Part shown: one piece after another, positions 35,360 through 43,551 of the stretch
Position numbering within the stretch: position 1 is the first letter of the stretch
Layout: each line of letters begins with the position of its first letter
Source of the DNA: Alphaproteobacteria bacterium
GTDB lineage: Bacteria; Pseudomonadota; Alphaproteobacteria; UBA9655
Length of the DNA: 64,000 nt
Direction: 5' to 3'
NCBI GenBank assembly: GCA_020049895.1
Contig: JAGVLE010000024.1
Location: 1 to 64,000, forward strand
Translations under genes and position numbers: made by a program
The notes under the pieces: generated by a model
What the model saw: the letters and a program-made list of their open reading frames with translations, nothing else
Told to the model about the DNA's origin: nothing
Database searches by the model: none

Positions 35360-35943
35360 AAATGTATGGATTAAGAATTGTTGGGGGAGGTTTGGCTCTA
35401 GGTATTATGTGGATAATAGGGCTTGTTCTTTTTGCGCGCTTTATTCCTTTTGCTTCTGAGCCCTCGTTTATCCCTACAGATGGGATGGTTATCTTTACAG
35501 GGGGAAAGACGCGGGTGCAAACAGCCCTCTCTCTCTTTCACCAAAAGACAAGCAAATACCTTCTGATTTCAGGGGCTAATCCTGACTCTCCCTTGCGTGA
35601 TATTATAGGGGCTGATTCAAATGATCCCAATATTACACTGGGCTATAAGGCGGCAGATACTCTCGGAAATGCTGAAGAAACAGCCGCATGGGTAAAAGAT
35701 AATAATATCAATACGTTAAGGTTGATTACCTCTAATTATCATATGCCACGGAGTCTCTTTGAGCTTCGGCACTTATTGCCTGACGTGTACATAATTCCTG
35801 AACCTGTGATAACCGATGATTTTTCAGACTCTGCCTGGTGGAGGAATAGGCATACCCTCTCTCTTGTTATGTATGAGTATAATAAATTTTTATTTTCAGC
35901 GATTCGTCATCTTATTGAAGACATACAAAAAAGTATTGAATGA
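35356..35943 (+). CDS. YdcF-like DUF218 membrane protein
   Basis: 195 aa with an N-terminal TM anchor (VGGGLALGIMWIIGLVLFAR) and a DUF218 domain: MVIFTGGKTRVQTALSLF, LLISGANPDS, GNAEETAAWV and TSNYHMPRSLFELRH. DUF218 proteins (YdcF, SanA, ElyC) act in envelope or vancomycin-resistance related processes, mechanism unclear. It overlaps both neighbours by four bases. Confidence 0.88.
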   Translation: MKMYGLRIVGGGLALGIMWIIGLVLFARFIPFASEPSFIPTDGMVIFTGGKTRVQTALSLFHQKTSKYLLISGANPDSPLRDIIGADSNDPNITLGYKAADTLGNAEETAAWVKDNNINTLRLITSNYHMPRSLFELRHLLPDVYIIPEPVITDDFSDSAWWRNRHTLSLVMYEYNKFLFSAIRHLIEDIQKSIE

Positions 35944-36662
35944 TGGCTTTGTGGATAAGATCTTTCATCTTTAATATTCTTTTTTACGGATGGACTTTTG
36001 TATGCTTAATTATTCTCATCCCTTTTTTAATGCTTCCTGATCGCTATATAGTAGGTGGGATAAGATTTTGGTTAAAAGGGGTATTGTGGATCAATGTTCA
36101 TGTCCTTAAGCTTCATTTTGAAATCACGGGCCTAGAAAATCTTCCTCCCGCTCCTTTTATTTTAGCGTCAAAACATCAGTCGGCGTGGGAAACATTTATT
36201 TTTCATGGCTTGTTTCAGGCTCCTGCAATTGTTTTAAAGCGAGAGTTGATGTGGGTTCCCTTTTTTGGATGGTACTTGAAAAAAAGTGGTTCAATTCCTT
36301 TGTCTCGCTCTAAGAAAAAAGGGACTCAAAGTTTAAAGAAGCTGCTGCTCCATGCTCATCGTGCAATTGAGAAGGGGAGGGTTATCCTTATTTTCCCGGA
36401 AGGGACTCGCTCTTATCCAGGTCAGGAAAGCACCTATCAATCAGGCGTAGCAAGTCTTTACCTCCATTTGAATGTTCCCGTGGTGCCTGTTGCCTTAAAT
36501 TCTGGTCTTTACTGGCCTCGGCGAAATTTTCTTAAATATCCAGGGACCATTACTCTGGCCTTTTTGGATCCTATTAAGCCAGGTCTTTCTCGCCACGATT
36601 TCATGACGAAATTAAAGGAAGACATCGAATCAACATCGCAACGACTTATAAAAAAAGGATAA
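35940..36662 (+). CDS. plsC: 1-acyl-sn-glycerol-3-phosphate acyltransferase
   Basis: Makes phosphatidic acid. 240 aa, N-terminal hydrophobic segment (VCLIILIPFLMLP), motif I KHQSAWETF, motif II around PLSRSKK, motif III FPEGTRSYPGQE and motif IV VPVALNSGLYWPR. Motif I reads H-x4-E in place of the common H-x4-D; alphaproteobacterial members often have this, so activity is likely. Part of the ftsEX-gmhB-ydcF-plsC run. Confidence 0.92.
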   Translation: MMALWIRSFIFNILFYGWTFVCLIILIPFLMLPDRYIVGGIRFWLKGVLWINVHVLKLHFEITGLENLPPAPFILASKHQSAWETFIFHGLFQAPAIVLKRELMWVPFFGWYLKKSGSIPLSRSKKKGTQSLKKLLLHAHRAIEKGRVILIFPEGTRSYPGQESTYQSGVASLYLHLNVPVVPVALNSGLYWPRRNFLKYPGTITLAFLDPIKPGLSRHDFMTKLKEDIESTSQRLIKKG

Positions 36663-36666
36663 GAAT

Positions 36667-37683
36667 ATGCGACAAAAACAAAAGAAATTGCTCGTGGGAG
36701 GAGTCATTATTCTCCTTTTAGGAAGTCTGGGGTGGTTTGGCCTCTATAAATATACTCTTTATCGCGTAGAAGAGAGTTTAGCGTTGGTAGAGATAAATCT
36801 GAAGCAGAAAGGATTTGAGGTTGAGTATTCTGCTCTTAAAATTTATGGGGCCCCTCTTTCTTTTAGTGTCGTCATTCAAGATCTTCATCTTAAATCTCCA
36901 AAAAGAGGGATTGAGTGGAAAGGAGCGGAGCTAAAGTTGTCTATGCGTCCCTGGCAGTGGCAAAAAGCTACGTATAGCTTGCTTGGAGAGCAGCGTGTTA
37001 CGCTTCGGCTAGACTCTATTCCCCTTAAAGAGTTTTTCCTTGGAGACGCTCACGGGAACATAACTTGGACATCCCAGCAAACGCTTGATCAGTTCTCGCT
37101 TCTTGCAAATCAGCTTAATTTTTTTAAGGGAACACACCTCCAACCTATTTCCTTGGAAGGAGTGACGCTTAATCTAAAAGAGATGGCGGATCTTCTTACT
37201 ACGCAGATTTATCTAACGGCTACGCTCAAGGGGGTTGACGCTCTTCTTCAAGAAGCACCATCCTCTCAGCCTATCGCTTTTTCTTTTGATGCCCATCTTT
37301 CAGGATTCCAGGAAAATAGGCCTTTCCCTGCTTCGCTTGAAGAGTGGCGTGATGGAGGAGGTGTTTTGGATATTAGTCTTTTGCGTCTGGCCTGGCTTCC
37401 CCTTGATATAGCGGGGGAGGGAACCCTCACCTTTGATGGGGATATGTATCCTTTGGGATCGTTTTCAACACGCATTATGGGCTTTCAGGAGGGACTTAAT
37501 CATCTCGTTAAGGGTGGTCTCGTAAAGCAAAAGAATGCGGCTATGGTGGCCTTTGTTCTGAACATGCTGAGTCGTTCTGGTAAAGGGGGTGAAAAGCAAA
37601 TCAACGTTCCCATTACCTTCCAGGATAGGCATATGTCTGTAGGGTCTATTCCGCTTGTAAAGATGGGAAGAGCGAGTCATTAG
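36667..37683 (+). CDS. DUF2125 family envelope protein
   Basis: 338 aa with a signal anchor (GGVIILLLGSLGWFGLYKY) and the typical DUF2125 start LYRVEESLALVEINLKQKG. The remainder is beta-rich periplasmic sequence. DUF2125 proteins are largely restricted to alphaproteobacteria and may be AsmA-like lipid transfer proteins; that role is inference. It follows plsC by four bases and is convergent with lpxC. Confidence 0.85.
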   Translation: MRQKQKKLLVGGVIILLLGSLGWFGLYKYTLYRVEESLALVEINLKQKGFEVEYSALKIYGAPLSFSVVIQDLHLKSPKRGIEWKGAELKLSMRPWQWQKATYSLLGEQRVTLRLDSIPLKEFFLGDAHGNITWTSQQTLDQFSLLANQLNFFKGTHLQPISLEGVTLNLKEMADLLTTQIYLTATLKGVDALLQEAPSSQPIAFSFDAHLSGFQENRPFPASLEEWRDGGGVLDISLLRLAWLPLDIAGEGTLTFDGDMYPLGSFSTRIMGFQEGLNHLVKGGLVKQKNAAMVAFVLNMLSRSGKGGEKQINVPITFQDRHMSVGSIPLVKMGRASH

Positions 37684-37713
37684 GAACTGAAAAAGCGTAG
37701 CAGACGGGGGAGT

Positions 37714-38643
37714 TTACCCTTCCCACGCAGTAGAATCTGCAAATAAAGCATGAAGAAGCTGAGAGTGTAGGGTATGACCTGGGCGGATGCCATGGAACTT
37801 CCCCAGGATAAGGCCACCTGCGAGATGGAGGTCTCCCATAACATCGAGGATTTTGTGGCGGACACATTCGTCTGTATAGCGCACTCCGTCTTCGTTGAGG
37901 ACCTGATCTCCTTCATACACAAGTGTATTGTCAAGAGAGGCTCCCTTAGCGAGTCCCATTGCCCATATTTTTTGAGCATCTTCTAAAAGCCCAAACGTAC
38001 GCGCAGATGCTATATCTTCTTCAAAACTATCTTTAAAAGGGCAGAAGGTAAAATTTTGAGCTTGAAGTGAGGTACGGCCAGCAAAATCAAACTCTACCTC
38101 AATTTCATAAGAGGAAGCGGGGGATAAAGAAGCCTTTTGGCTTCCATTTTCTACGGTCACTTCCTTCAAAACCCGGATAAGTTTGCGCGGTGTCTGTTGT
38201 TGCTTAAGTCCTGCTTCTTCCAAAAGGCGTATAAAGGGGGACGCACTTCCGTCCATAATAGGAAGTTCAGGTCCATCGAGTTCAATGCGAATATTATCAA
38301 TTCCATGGGCTGCCAAGGCGGCCATTAAATGTTCAACAGTGCTGACGGTTATGCCTTGGCTGTTGCCGACAGTGGTGCACATACGGGTGTCGACCACAGT
38401 TTGCCAATTAGCTTTGATTTCTTTCCCGCCTACATCTGTGCGGATAAAGGTAATGCCATTGCCAGAGAAGGCTGGATAAAGGGTGAGGGTAACAGGGAGA
38501 CCTGAATGCACACCAATGCCTTGACATGAAACTATATGAGCGATTGTCTTTTGATAAATAGTAAGAGGTGTGATCTTTTCAAAAGGACGATGCGCAACAG
38601 AAGAGAGATTTCTTTTCGTAGCAATGGAATGTAAACTAGCCAA
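37714..38643 (-). CDS. lpxC: UDP-3-O-acyl-N-acetylglucosamine deacetylase
   Basis: Committed step of lipid A synthesis, a zinc amidase. From TTG 38643 (AAGGAG six bases upstream) it is 309 aa, the normal length; an ATG at 38703 would add 20 residues without homology. Zinc ligands: STVEHLMAALAAHG (first His) and HKILDVMGDLHLAGG (His and Asp). INTIRIELDGPE-like block (DNIRIELDGPELPIMDGSA) is the conserved Glu region. It lies alone, convergent with DUF2125. Confidence 0.94.
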   Translation of the reverse strand: MASLHSIATKRNLSSVAHRPFEKITPLTIYQKTIAHIVSCQGIGVHSGLPVTLTLYPAFSGNGITFIRTDVGGKEIKANWQTVVDTRMCTTVGNSQGITVSTVEHLMAALAAHGIDNIRIELDGPELPIMDGSASPFIRLLEEAGLKQQQTPRKLIRVLKEVTVENGSQKASLSPASSYEIEVEFDFAGRTSLQAQNFTFCPFKDSFEEDIASARTFGLLEDAQKIWAMGLAKGASLDNTLVYEGDQVLNEDGVRYTDECVRHKILDVMGDLHLAGGLILGKFHGIRPGHTLHSQLLHALFADSTAWEG

Positions 38644-38763
38644 AGTGATCTCCTTATAATTCTTCTTAATTATAAGAATAAAATAAAGTGAAAGGAGAGG
38701 CAAATCACTGATTATGACGGATTGTTACACTAAATCAATCTTTAAGGTTCGATTTAAGGGAAG

Positions 38764-39007
38764 CCTCTGCAAAAGGTGTTTGTGTGAAATAGAGAAGAAA
38801 AGGTTGCCCGGTTTCCGTCGTCCCGGAAATTAGGAAATCCGAGCGATTGCGAAGCAAGAGGGTTAGATTTCCTTATTATCCGGGATCCAGAAGCGACAAA
38901 CGGATGTCTCGTGGCCTCTGGGATGCCAAGCCTTTCTAACTCTCCCTTCGCTCGAGAAGAAAGTCTAGGCTCCGGGATGACGTTCGGGGGGATACCTTTT
39001 GCAGAGT
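38764..39007. repeat. palindromic intergenic repeat, full copy B
   Basis: Ends CCTCTGCAAAAGGTGT (38764-38779) and ATACCTTTTGCAGAG (38992-39006). The right 75 bases, read in reverse, are nearly identical to the left part of copy A (30168-30240). The left part holds a second CGTCGTCCCGGA...TTATCCGGGATCC palindrome not present in A. So elements are built from exchangeable modules. A TCTCGCAATGAC box (39006-39017) follows, as in common alphaproteobacterial REP sequences. The gene-free stretch 38644-39096 holds nothing else I can name. Confidence 0.85.
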
Positions 39008-39096
39008 CTCGCAATGACGGCAGGGGTGGGCTCTTATAATACTAGCCCCTAGCAACCCCCTTGCATTAAGGGGGTAAGTCATCCTATATAAAGCTT

Positions 39097-39453
39097 ATGA
39101 CAAAAGTATTATCTCCTCAAGCTCTCAAAGAATTTATCGAAGATTTCCTGAATTCTAAGAAAGCACAAGACGTTGTTTCTATTGATTTATTAGGAAAATC
39201 GTCTCTTGCAGACTATCTGATTATTGCCTCAGGAACGTCTCAGCGGCAGGTTGGCTCTATGGCTCAACTTTTGCGTGAAGACCTCAAGAAAAAAGGCCTT
39301 AAAGATATTCATATCGAGGGGGTGCCTCAATGTGATTGGGTGCTGGTTGATGCGGGAGACGTGATTGTTCATGTGTTTCGCCCAGAAGTTCGAGACTTTT
39401 ATCATCTTGAGAGAATATGGGGCCCTGAGGGACACCCTTCCGATTCTTTGTAA
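39097..39453 (+). CDS. rsfS: ribosome silencing factor RsfS
   Basis: Binds L14 and blocks subunit joining in starvation. 118 aa with ADYLIIASGTSQRQVGSMA, EGVPQCDWVLVDAGDVIVH and FRPEVRDFYHLERIWG. Normal length. It is followed immediately by rlmH (no gap), a common pairing. Confidence 0.95.
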   Translation: MTKVLSPQALKEFIEDFLNSKKAQDVVSIDLLGKSSLADYLIIASGTSQRQVGSMAQLLREDLKKKGLKDIHIEGVPQCDWVLVDAGDVIVHVFRPEVRDFYHLERIWGPEGHPSDSL

Positions 39454-39858
39454 ATGCACATTACGCTTGCTGTCCAAGGAAAGTTAAAGGACTCTTCCCT
39501 CAAGGCTCTTTATGAAGAATATAAAAAGCGGTTGGAATGGAAAATAATCCTTCAAGAGGATACAGAGCTACCACCTTCTCCTTTCCTTATTACGCTTGAT
39601 GAGAGAGGAGATCTCCTAACAAGCGAAGACTTTGCAGCTCTTTTGCAGGAAATTCAGATACACCATCAGGGGAAAGTGACGTTTGTTATTGGGGACGCTG
39701 ACGGAATTTCACCTGTTATAAAAGAAAAAGCCACGAAATCTGTGTCCTTTGGACGATTAACGTGGCCTCATCTTATGGTGAGAATTCTCTTAATGGAGCA
39801 ACTTTACAGGGCTCAACAGATTTTAAAGAACCATCCTTATCATCGTGGAGCCTCTTAG
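39454..39858 (+). CDS. rlmH: 23S rRNA pseudouridine1915-N3-methyltransferase
   Basis: SPOUT methyltransferase acting on Psi1915 in helix 69. 134 aa, about 20 shorter than E. coli RlmH, with losses in the central loop. The knot is intact: VTFVIGDADGISPVI, WPHLMVRILLMEQLYRA and the C-terminal YHR. GD in place of the usual GG in the first motif is a mild oddity. The stop lies ten bases from the convergent Hcp-like gene end. Confidence 0.92.
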   Translation: MHITLAVQGKLKDSSLKALYEEYKKRLEWKIILQEDTELPPSPFLITLDERGDLLTSEDFAALLQEIQIHHQGKVTFVIGDADGISPVIKEKATKSVSFGRLTWPHLMVRILLMEQLYRAQQILKNHPYHRGAS

Positions 39859-39867
39859 GTATTTAGC

Positions 39868-40476
39868 CTAAGATACTGCTGCATCTCCCCCACCGCCGCC
39901 ATCAGTACTGGAAGTAAGCGTACCTTGAGAAAAGTTGATTTTCGTAACGTTTTGACCTTGAGGAGTACCCTCTTGATCAAAGAAATAAAGAGTTTCTTCT
40001 CGTTGATTTGCGCGGAATGCAAAATCAAGAGCCGTTAGGTCTGTGTGTATAGCTGAATTTTCAGTGCTTTGAGCACTTTCACACTCCAAGATATAGCAAT
40101 CTGAATATACTATTTTTTCTGTAATTTTGTATACTCCTGAAATAATACTCACTCGATAGATTGTTATCTGAGGAATGCAGGTTGCACTGTAAAAGGCTTG
40201 CCGCACATAAGGATCAACTTGCGTTTTCAGAATTGTGGCTTTTACGGGAAATGCATTAATTTGTCCGGCAGAAAACAAGTTACTTTCAGACGCCTCGTTA
40301 ACTTCTCTTGTCATGTGTTCTTTAAAACTTAAAAGCCGTTCTACTTTTGCACTGACGAGGTCTGGATCAACATCTGTTCCTGTAAGCGTTCCTTTTCCTT
40401 GTCCATTGACATCAATGTACATGTTGGAGCTATTGATTGTAGGGCTCTTAATTTCATTTATTGTTAGATTTGTCAT
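39868..40476 (-). CDS. Hcp-like type VI secretion tube protein (candidate)
   Basis: 202 aa, good ribosome-binding site AGAGGAAG before the ATG. It lies 41 bases after tssBC and is surely cotranscribed. Pairwise reading against the Hcp pattern fits in order: MYIDVNGQGKG resembles the first strand MFLKIDGIKG; KATILKTQVDP and IPQITIYRV resemble the FTKKVDKA and IPEVTITLRK strands; YSDCYILECE resembles the LSDVLVSS strand; LTALDFAFRANQ the last VSLNFAKI strand. About 40 residues are inserted near the N-terminus and the end is a Gly-run (GGGGGDAAVS). Divergent, so I keep it as candidate; a phage tail-tube-like or cargo protein is the alternative. Confidence 0.62.
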   Translation of the reverse strand: MTNLTINEIKSPTINSSNMYIDVNGQGKGTLTGTDVDPDLVSAKVERLLSFKEHMTREVNEASESNLFSAGQINAFPVKATILKTQVDPYVRQAFYSATCIPQITIYRVSIISGVYKITEKIVYSDCYILECESAQSTENSAIHTDLTALDFAFRANQREETLYFFDQEGTPQGQNVTKINFSQGTLTSSTDGGGGGDAAVS

Positions 40477-40517
40477 TTTTTCTTCCTCTTTTATTTTTAT
40501 GATTAAGTTATCCTATT

Positions 40518-42545
40518 TTAGGCAGCTCCAGGGCGAGGGAGTGCGGCCACCAATCTGATGGAAACTGTTAACCCTTCTAATTGGAAGAAAGGACGTAAGA
40601 AGATCACGGCCTTATAATTTCCTGGGCTTCCTTCGACATCCACGACATCAATCCGAGCCTCACGGAGAGGGAAAGATGCTTTAATCTCTTCAGGGGCAAT
40701 ATCGGACAAAAGTATATATTGAGCGATCCACGTATTGAGATAGAGGGAGACGTCTTGACGAGACATAAAGGACCCTATCTTATCACGCATGATGACCTTG
40801 ATATAATGAGCAAACCGAGAGGCTGTCAGCATATAAGACAAGCGCGCTGAAAGGCGTGCATTGGCATTAGCGCTGTTCTCATTATAAAGCTTAGGCTGTT
40901 GAGCTGTCTGAGATCCAAAGAATGCCGCATAATCTGTGTGTTTACAGTAACATAAGGCCATGAACCCAAGATCGCTTAGTTCTTTCTCCCGACGGTCTGT
41001 AATCGCAACTTCTGTTGGGCATTTTACAACAAGATCCCCATCGTTCGTTTTGAAGGTGTATGCGGGTAGGTCAGAAACCAGGCCACCGTTCTCAACACCA
41101 CGAATAGCTGCCGTCCATCCATAGAGGAAAAAGGCGTTTGTAATGTTTTGAGACAGGGAATAGGCTGCATTTCCCCAACAGAATTTCGAGTTGTCTGTTC
41201 CATCCACAGCTTCCTCATAATTGAAGCCTTCTACAGGAGTTGTATTGTTCCCATAGGGCAATCGCATTAAGACATGAGGTAAGGCAAGAACGAAGTAGCG
41301 AGAATCTTCTGTCGCCCGGAAACTTTGCCATTTAATCGCATCTGTTCCATCAAAAACCTTTGAAAGATCCCGAGGTCTGCTTAGTTCTGCAAAAGAGTCA
41401 AAGTTAAAGAGTCCAGGGGCTGCTGCTGTAATGAAAGGAGCATGAGCGCAGGCTGCCACATTAGAAATCAGCGTTGCTAACTCTATGTCTTGAGGATCTC
41501 TTCCGAACTCAAAGTCTCCCATAAGGCAAGAGAAGGGAACGCCTCCAAATGTACCATATTGCTCTTCATAGACTTTCTTAAAGAGCTGACTTTGATCAAA
41601 TTCAACAGCCAGGGTGAGGTCGTCGGTAAGCTCTTGTTTTGTTAACACAAGAAGCTTTATTTTCAAGCCTTCGCCTGTTTCTGTTCCCATAACAAGTTGA
41701 GCTAAGCCTCTCCAAGAAGCCTCAAAGGTTTGGAAAGCAGAATCATGAACGATTTGATCCATTTGTAAGGAAAGACTCGCGTCAATCTTACTAATGCAAT
41801 TTACGATGAAAGAATAGACATCATTTCCAGCGCTTCCTTTTGCTGCCGCCGTTACTTGGTTCACGAATTCCCCAATCATAGCTTTAGCTAAATCAGTTTG
41901 GGCAGGATCTCTGGCTAAACGGCCATTCTGAATGATAGCCCCTAAGAGATTAGGATTGCTTGCAGGGGCCGAAGCACCTTTTGAAGATGCGGGCGCGCTA
42001 GCTCCATTTTTAGAAGTTGGTGCAGAACTAGCCGTAGTGGCAGCAGGAGTTGATGAAGATTTTAATGACTTCTGCAGTTGGCTTAGAATATCTGGATTAT
42101 CAATAATGCTTCTAAGCTGTGTATCTAATGCGTCATTCCCATCTAATTTTGATAAAAGGTCAGAAAGAAGACCTCGTCTTGTGTAAAGGTCATTAAGAAG
42201 TGGAACCTGCTTAACGATACTTAGAGGGTTTAGATCCTGTAAAGAGTTAAAGGATAAGAGAATATCCAGGAAAGGTGCCTTTCCTCCCAGTACATTTTGA
42301 GCTCTTATGGGGAGTTGGGGGGTAAGGGATGCCATGACATCATTGATATTATCTCTATCAATGTCGATGAACTTACGATCTTTTAAGGAGGCTAAGGGGG
42401 TGGCAGGTGTTCCTGCAAGATCAGCTAATACTCCCATAACAAATGGAAGTTCTGCCTTTTGGATGGCATTACCAATTTCAACGTCGTACGTAATCTGTAC
42501 GCGTGGAGGACGCACTTTATCCAGTAAATGTTGTGAACTAGCCAT
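40518..42545 (-). CDS. TssB-TssC fusion, type VI secretion contractile sheath
   Basis: One continuous 675-aa frame, ATG after GAGAAGG. Residues 1-158 are a whole TssB/VipA: PPRVQITYDVEIGNAIQKAE, LPFVMGVLADLAG, LKDRKFIDIDRDNINDVM, LSFNSLQDLNP and LLSDLLSKLDGND. Residues about 161-198 are a Ser/Ala/Pro/Thr linker (ASAPASSKGASAPAS). From about 199 a whole TssC/VipB follows: FEASWRGLAQLV, YGTFGGVPFSCLMGDFEFG, AHAPFITAAAPGLF, WQSFRATEDSRYFVLALPHV, ITDRREKELSDLGFMALCY, ARLSYMLTASRFAHYIKVI, RDKIGSFMS and a C-terminal FLRPFFQLEGLTVSIRLVA. In characterised T6SSs these are two proteins that form a 1:1 protomer. The fusion fixes that ratio. Fused, TssC has no free N-terminus, the site where ClpV is known to bind. 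No tssK, tssF, tssM or clpV lies in the window. Confidence 0.93.
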   Translation of the reverse strand: MASSQHLLDKVRPPRVQITYDVEIGNAIQKAELPFVMGVLADLAGTPATPLASLKDRKFIDIDRDNINDVMASLTPQLPIRAQNVLGGKAPFLDILLSFNSLQDLNPLSIVKQVPLLNDLYTRRGLLSDLLSKLDGNDALDTQLRSIIDNPDILSQLQKSLKSSSTPAATTASSAPTSKNGASAPASSKGASAPASNPNLLGAIIQNGRLARDPAQTDLAKAMIGEFVNQVTAAAKGSAGNDVYSFIVNCISKIDASLSLQMDQIVHDSAFQTFEASWRGLAQLVMGTETGEGLKIKLLVLTKQELTDDLTLAVEFDQSQLFKKVYEEQYGTFGGVPFSCLMGDFEFGRDPQDIELATLISNVAACAHAPFITAAAPGLFNFDSFAELSRPRDLSKVFDGTDAIKWQSFRATEDSRYFVLALPHVLMRLPYGNNTTPVEGFNYEEAVDGTDNSKFCWGNAAYSLSQNITNAFFLYGWTAAIRGVENGGLVSDLPAYTFKTNDGDLVVKCPTEVAITDRREKELSDLGFMALCYCKHTDYAAFFGSQTAQQPKLYNENSANANARLSARLSYMLTASRFAHYIKVIMRDKIGSFMSRQDVSLYLNTWIAQYILLSDIAPEEIKASFPLREARIDVVDVEGSPGNYKAVIFLRPFFQLEGLTVSIRLVAALPRPGAA

Positions 42546-42782
42546 GATTATTATCCTTCTCTTAAATGTTTTGTTTCTTTGGCTAAAATTATTGCCTTTA
42601 ATCCATATTAAAGAATGAATCTCCTTAAAAATTCGTAAATTTTTATATTTTTTTCTAAAAGGAAAGATAAGGTCAGGTGAATTTCCTTATGGATTTAAAC
42701 TTTTACCACAATAAATTTTGTGTTTTCATAAAAGTAAGACAAGAAAAAAAATAATGTTAATTTCTTCAAAAGGAGAAGAAGG

Positions 42783-43234
42783 ATGAAAAAAAACTAAAAA
42801 ATACTCTTATCTTATTTACATTACTTACAGGTTCCGGGGTTCTTGCCCAAACTGTAGAAGTCCAAAATAAAACCCAGGGTCCAATCGACGTATATGTGAG
42901 AGGAAGAGACACCGGGAAAGCGGCTCAAGCTGCGACTCTCTCTGCTGGGGATGTCAAACTTCTCAACGTGCAAAGAGACCAATTAGGGTTAGTTGGAGAG
43001 TCTCGCTATGACCTTGCGGCTAGAAAGACACTCACTACAAACATGCCGGTCAATGGTGCTGCTGTAACTGCCAATGGAGCCGTTGTGCCCGTTACTGCAG
43101 TCGTCCCTACGGATGTGTCTTTTCCAATAGGGTCATGCCACAACTTATCTGCGGATGAGGACGGATTGGTTGTTATTCAACAAGGTGTGGCAGGAGAGTT
43201 AACAACAACCTGTACAGCAAGAAAAGTGCGTTGA
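42783..43234 (+). pseudogene. secreted protein with one-base frameshift in an A-run at the start
   Basis: AGGAGAAGAAGG precedes ATG 42783, followed by eight A (42786-42793) and then a stop (ATG AAA AAA AAC TAA). With nine A the frame would read MKKKLKNTLILFTLLTGSG, a perfect signal peptide ending VLAQ, and continue uninterrupted to TGA 43232-43234, about 150 aa in total. The mature part begins TVEVQNKTQGPIDVYVRG, ends TTCTARKVR and has two Cys. An in-frame GTG at 42896 could only make the C-terminal part without export. A terminator follows. So the gene is either broken, phase-variable, rescued by polymerase or ribosome slippage on A8, or affected by a sequencing error. Confidence 0.75.
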
Positions 43235-43242
43235 GGAAAGAG

Positions 43243-43270
43243 AAAAAAGTGAGCGTGAGCTCACTTTTTT
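43243..43270 (+). terminator. intrinsic terminator
   Basis: AAAAAAGTGAGC, loop GTGA, GCTCACTTTTTTT, eight bases after the stop of the frameshifted secreted gene. The intact unit suggests the gene is or was recently expressed. Confidence 0.9.
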
Positions 43271-43295
43271 TCTTAAGAAGAAGACGGAGAATGAG

Positions 43296-43542
43296 ATGAA
43301 CAAATCAAGTTTTTTTATAGAACTAGAAGCTCCGATCTTTTTGATAACCTTATTTGTTTTCATTTATTCCTGTGAATTCTATCCCTTTGGGGAAAGGGGG
43401 GTACTGTCGCGAGATGGTCCATGTTGTCTCGCATATGGGAATGATAGGAATAGGTCTTGTGTTGTTTACCTATATTCAAACGTCTGGAGTGATTTTTAAA
43501 TCTAACTTTATCAACACTATCTACGCATCTTTATCATTATAG
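43296..43542 (+). pseudogene. small membrane protein with probable frameshift in a G-run
   Basis: ATG 43296 (GGAG six bases upstream) opens a frame with one TM-like stretch (APIFLITLFVFIYS) that then loses membrane character and ends at 43499. Dropping one G from the six at 43396-43401 joins it to a second frame encoding another TM-like stretch (GMIGIGLVLFTYIQTSGVIF) and stopping at 43542, ten bases before the next gene. The repaired product would be 81 aa with two TM segments. I recognise no family. The case rests on hydrophobicity and spacing only. Confidence 0.4.
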
Positions 43543-43551
43543 GAGGTAACC

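Noticed and set aside
38754..39014. 86-aa frame on the minus strand
   Set aside because: It lies wholly within repeat copy B and consists of translated palindrome sequence.
42896..43234. 112-aa protein starting at GTG
   Set aside because: The homologous-looking signal peptide and ribosome-binding site lie upstream in the same frame after repairing the A-run; the GTG has no ribosome-binding site.
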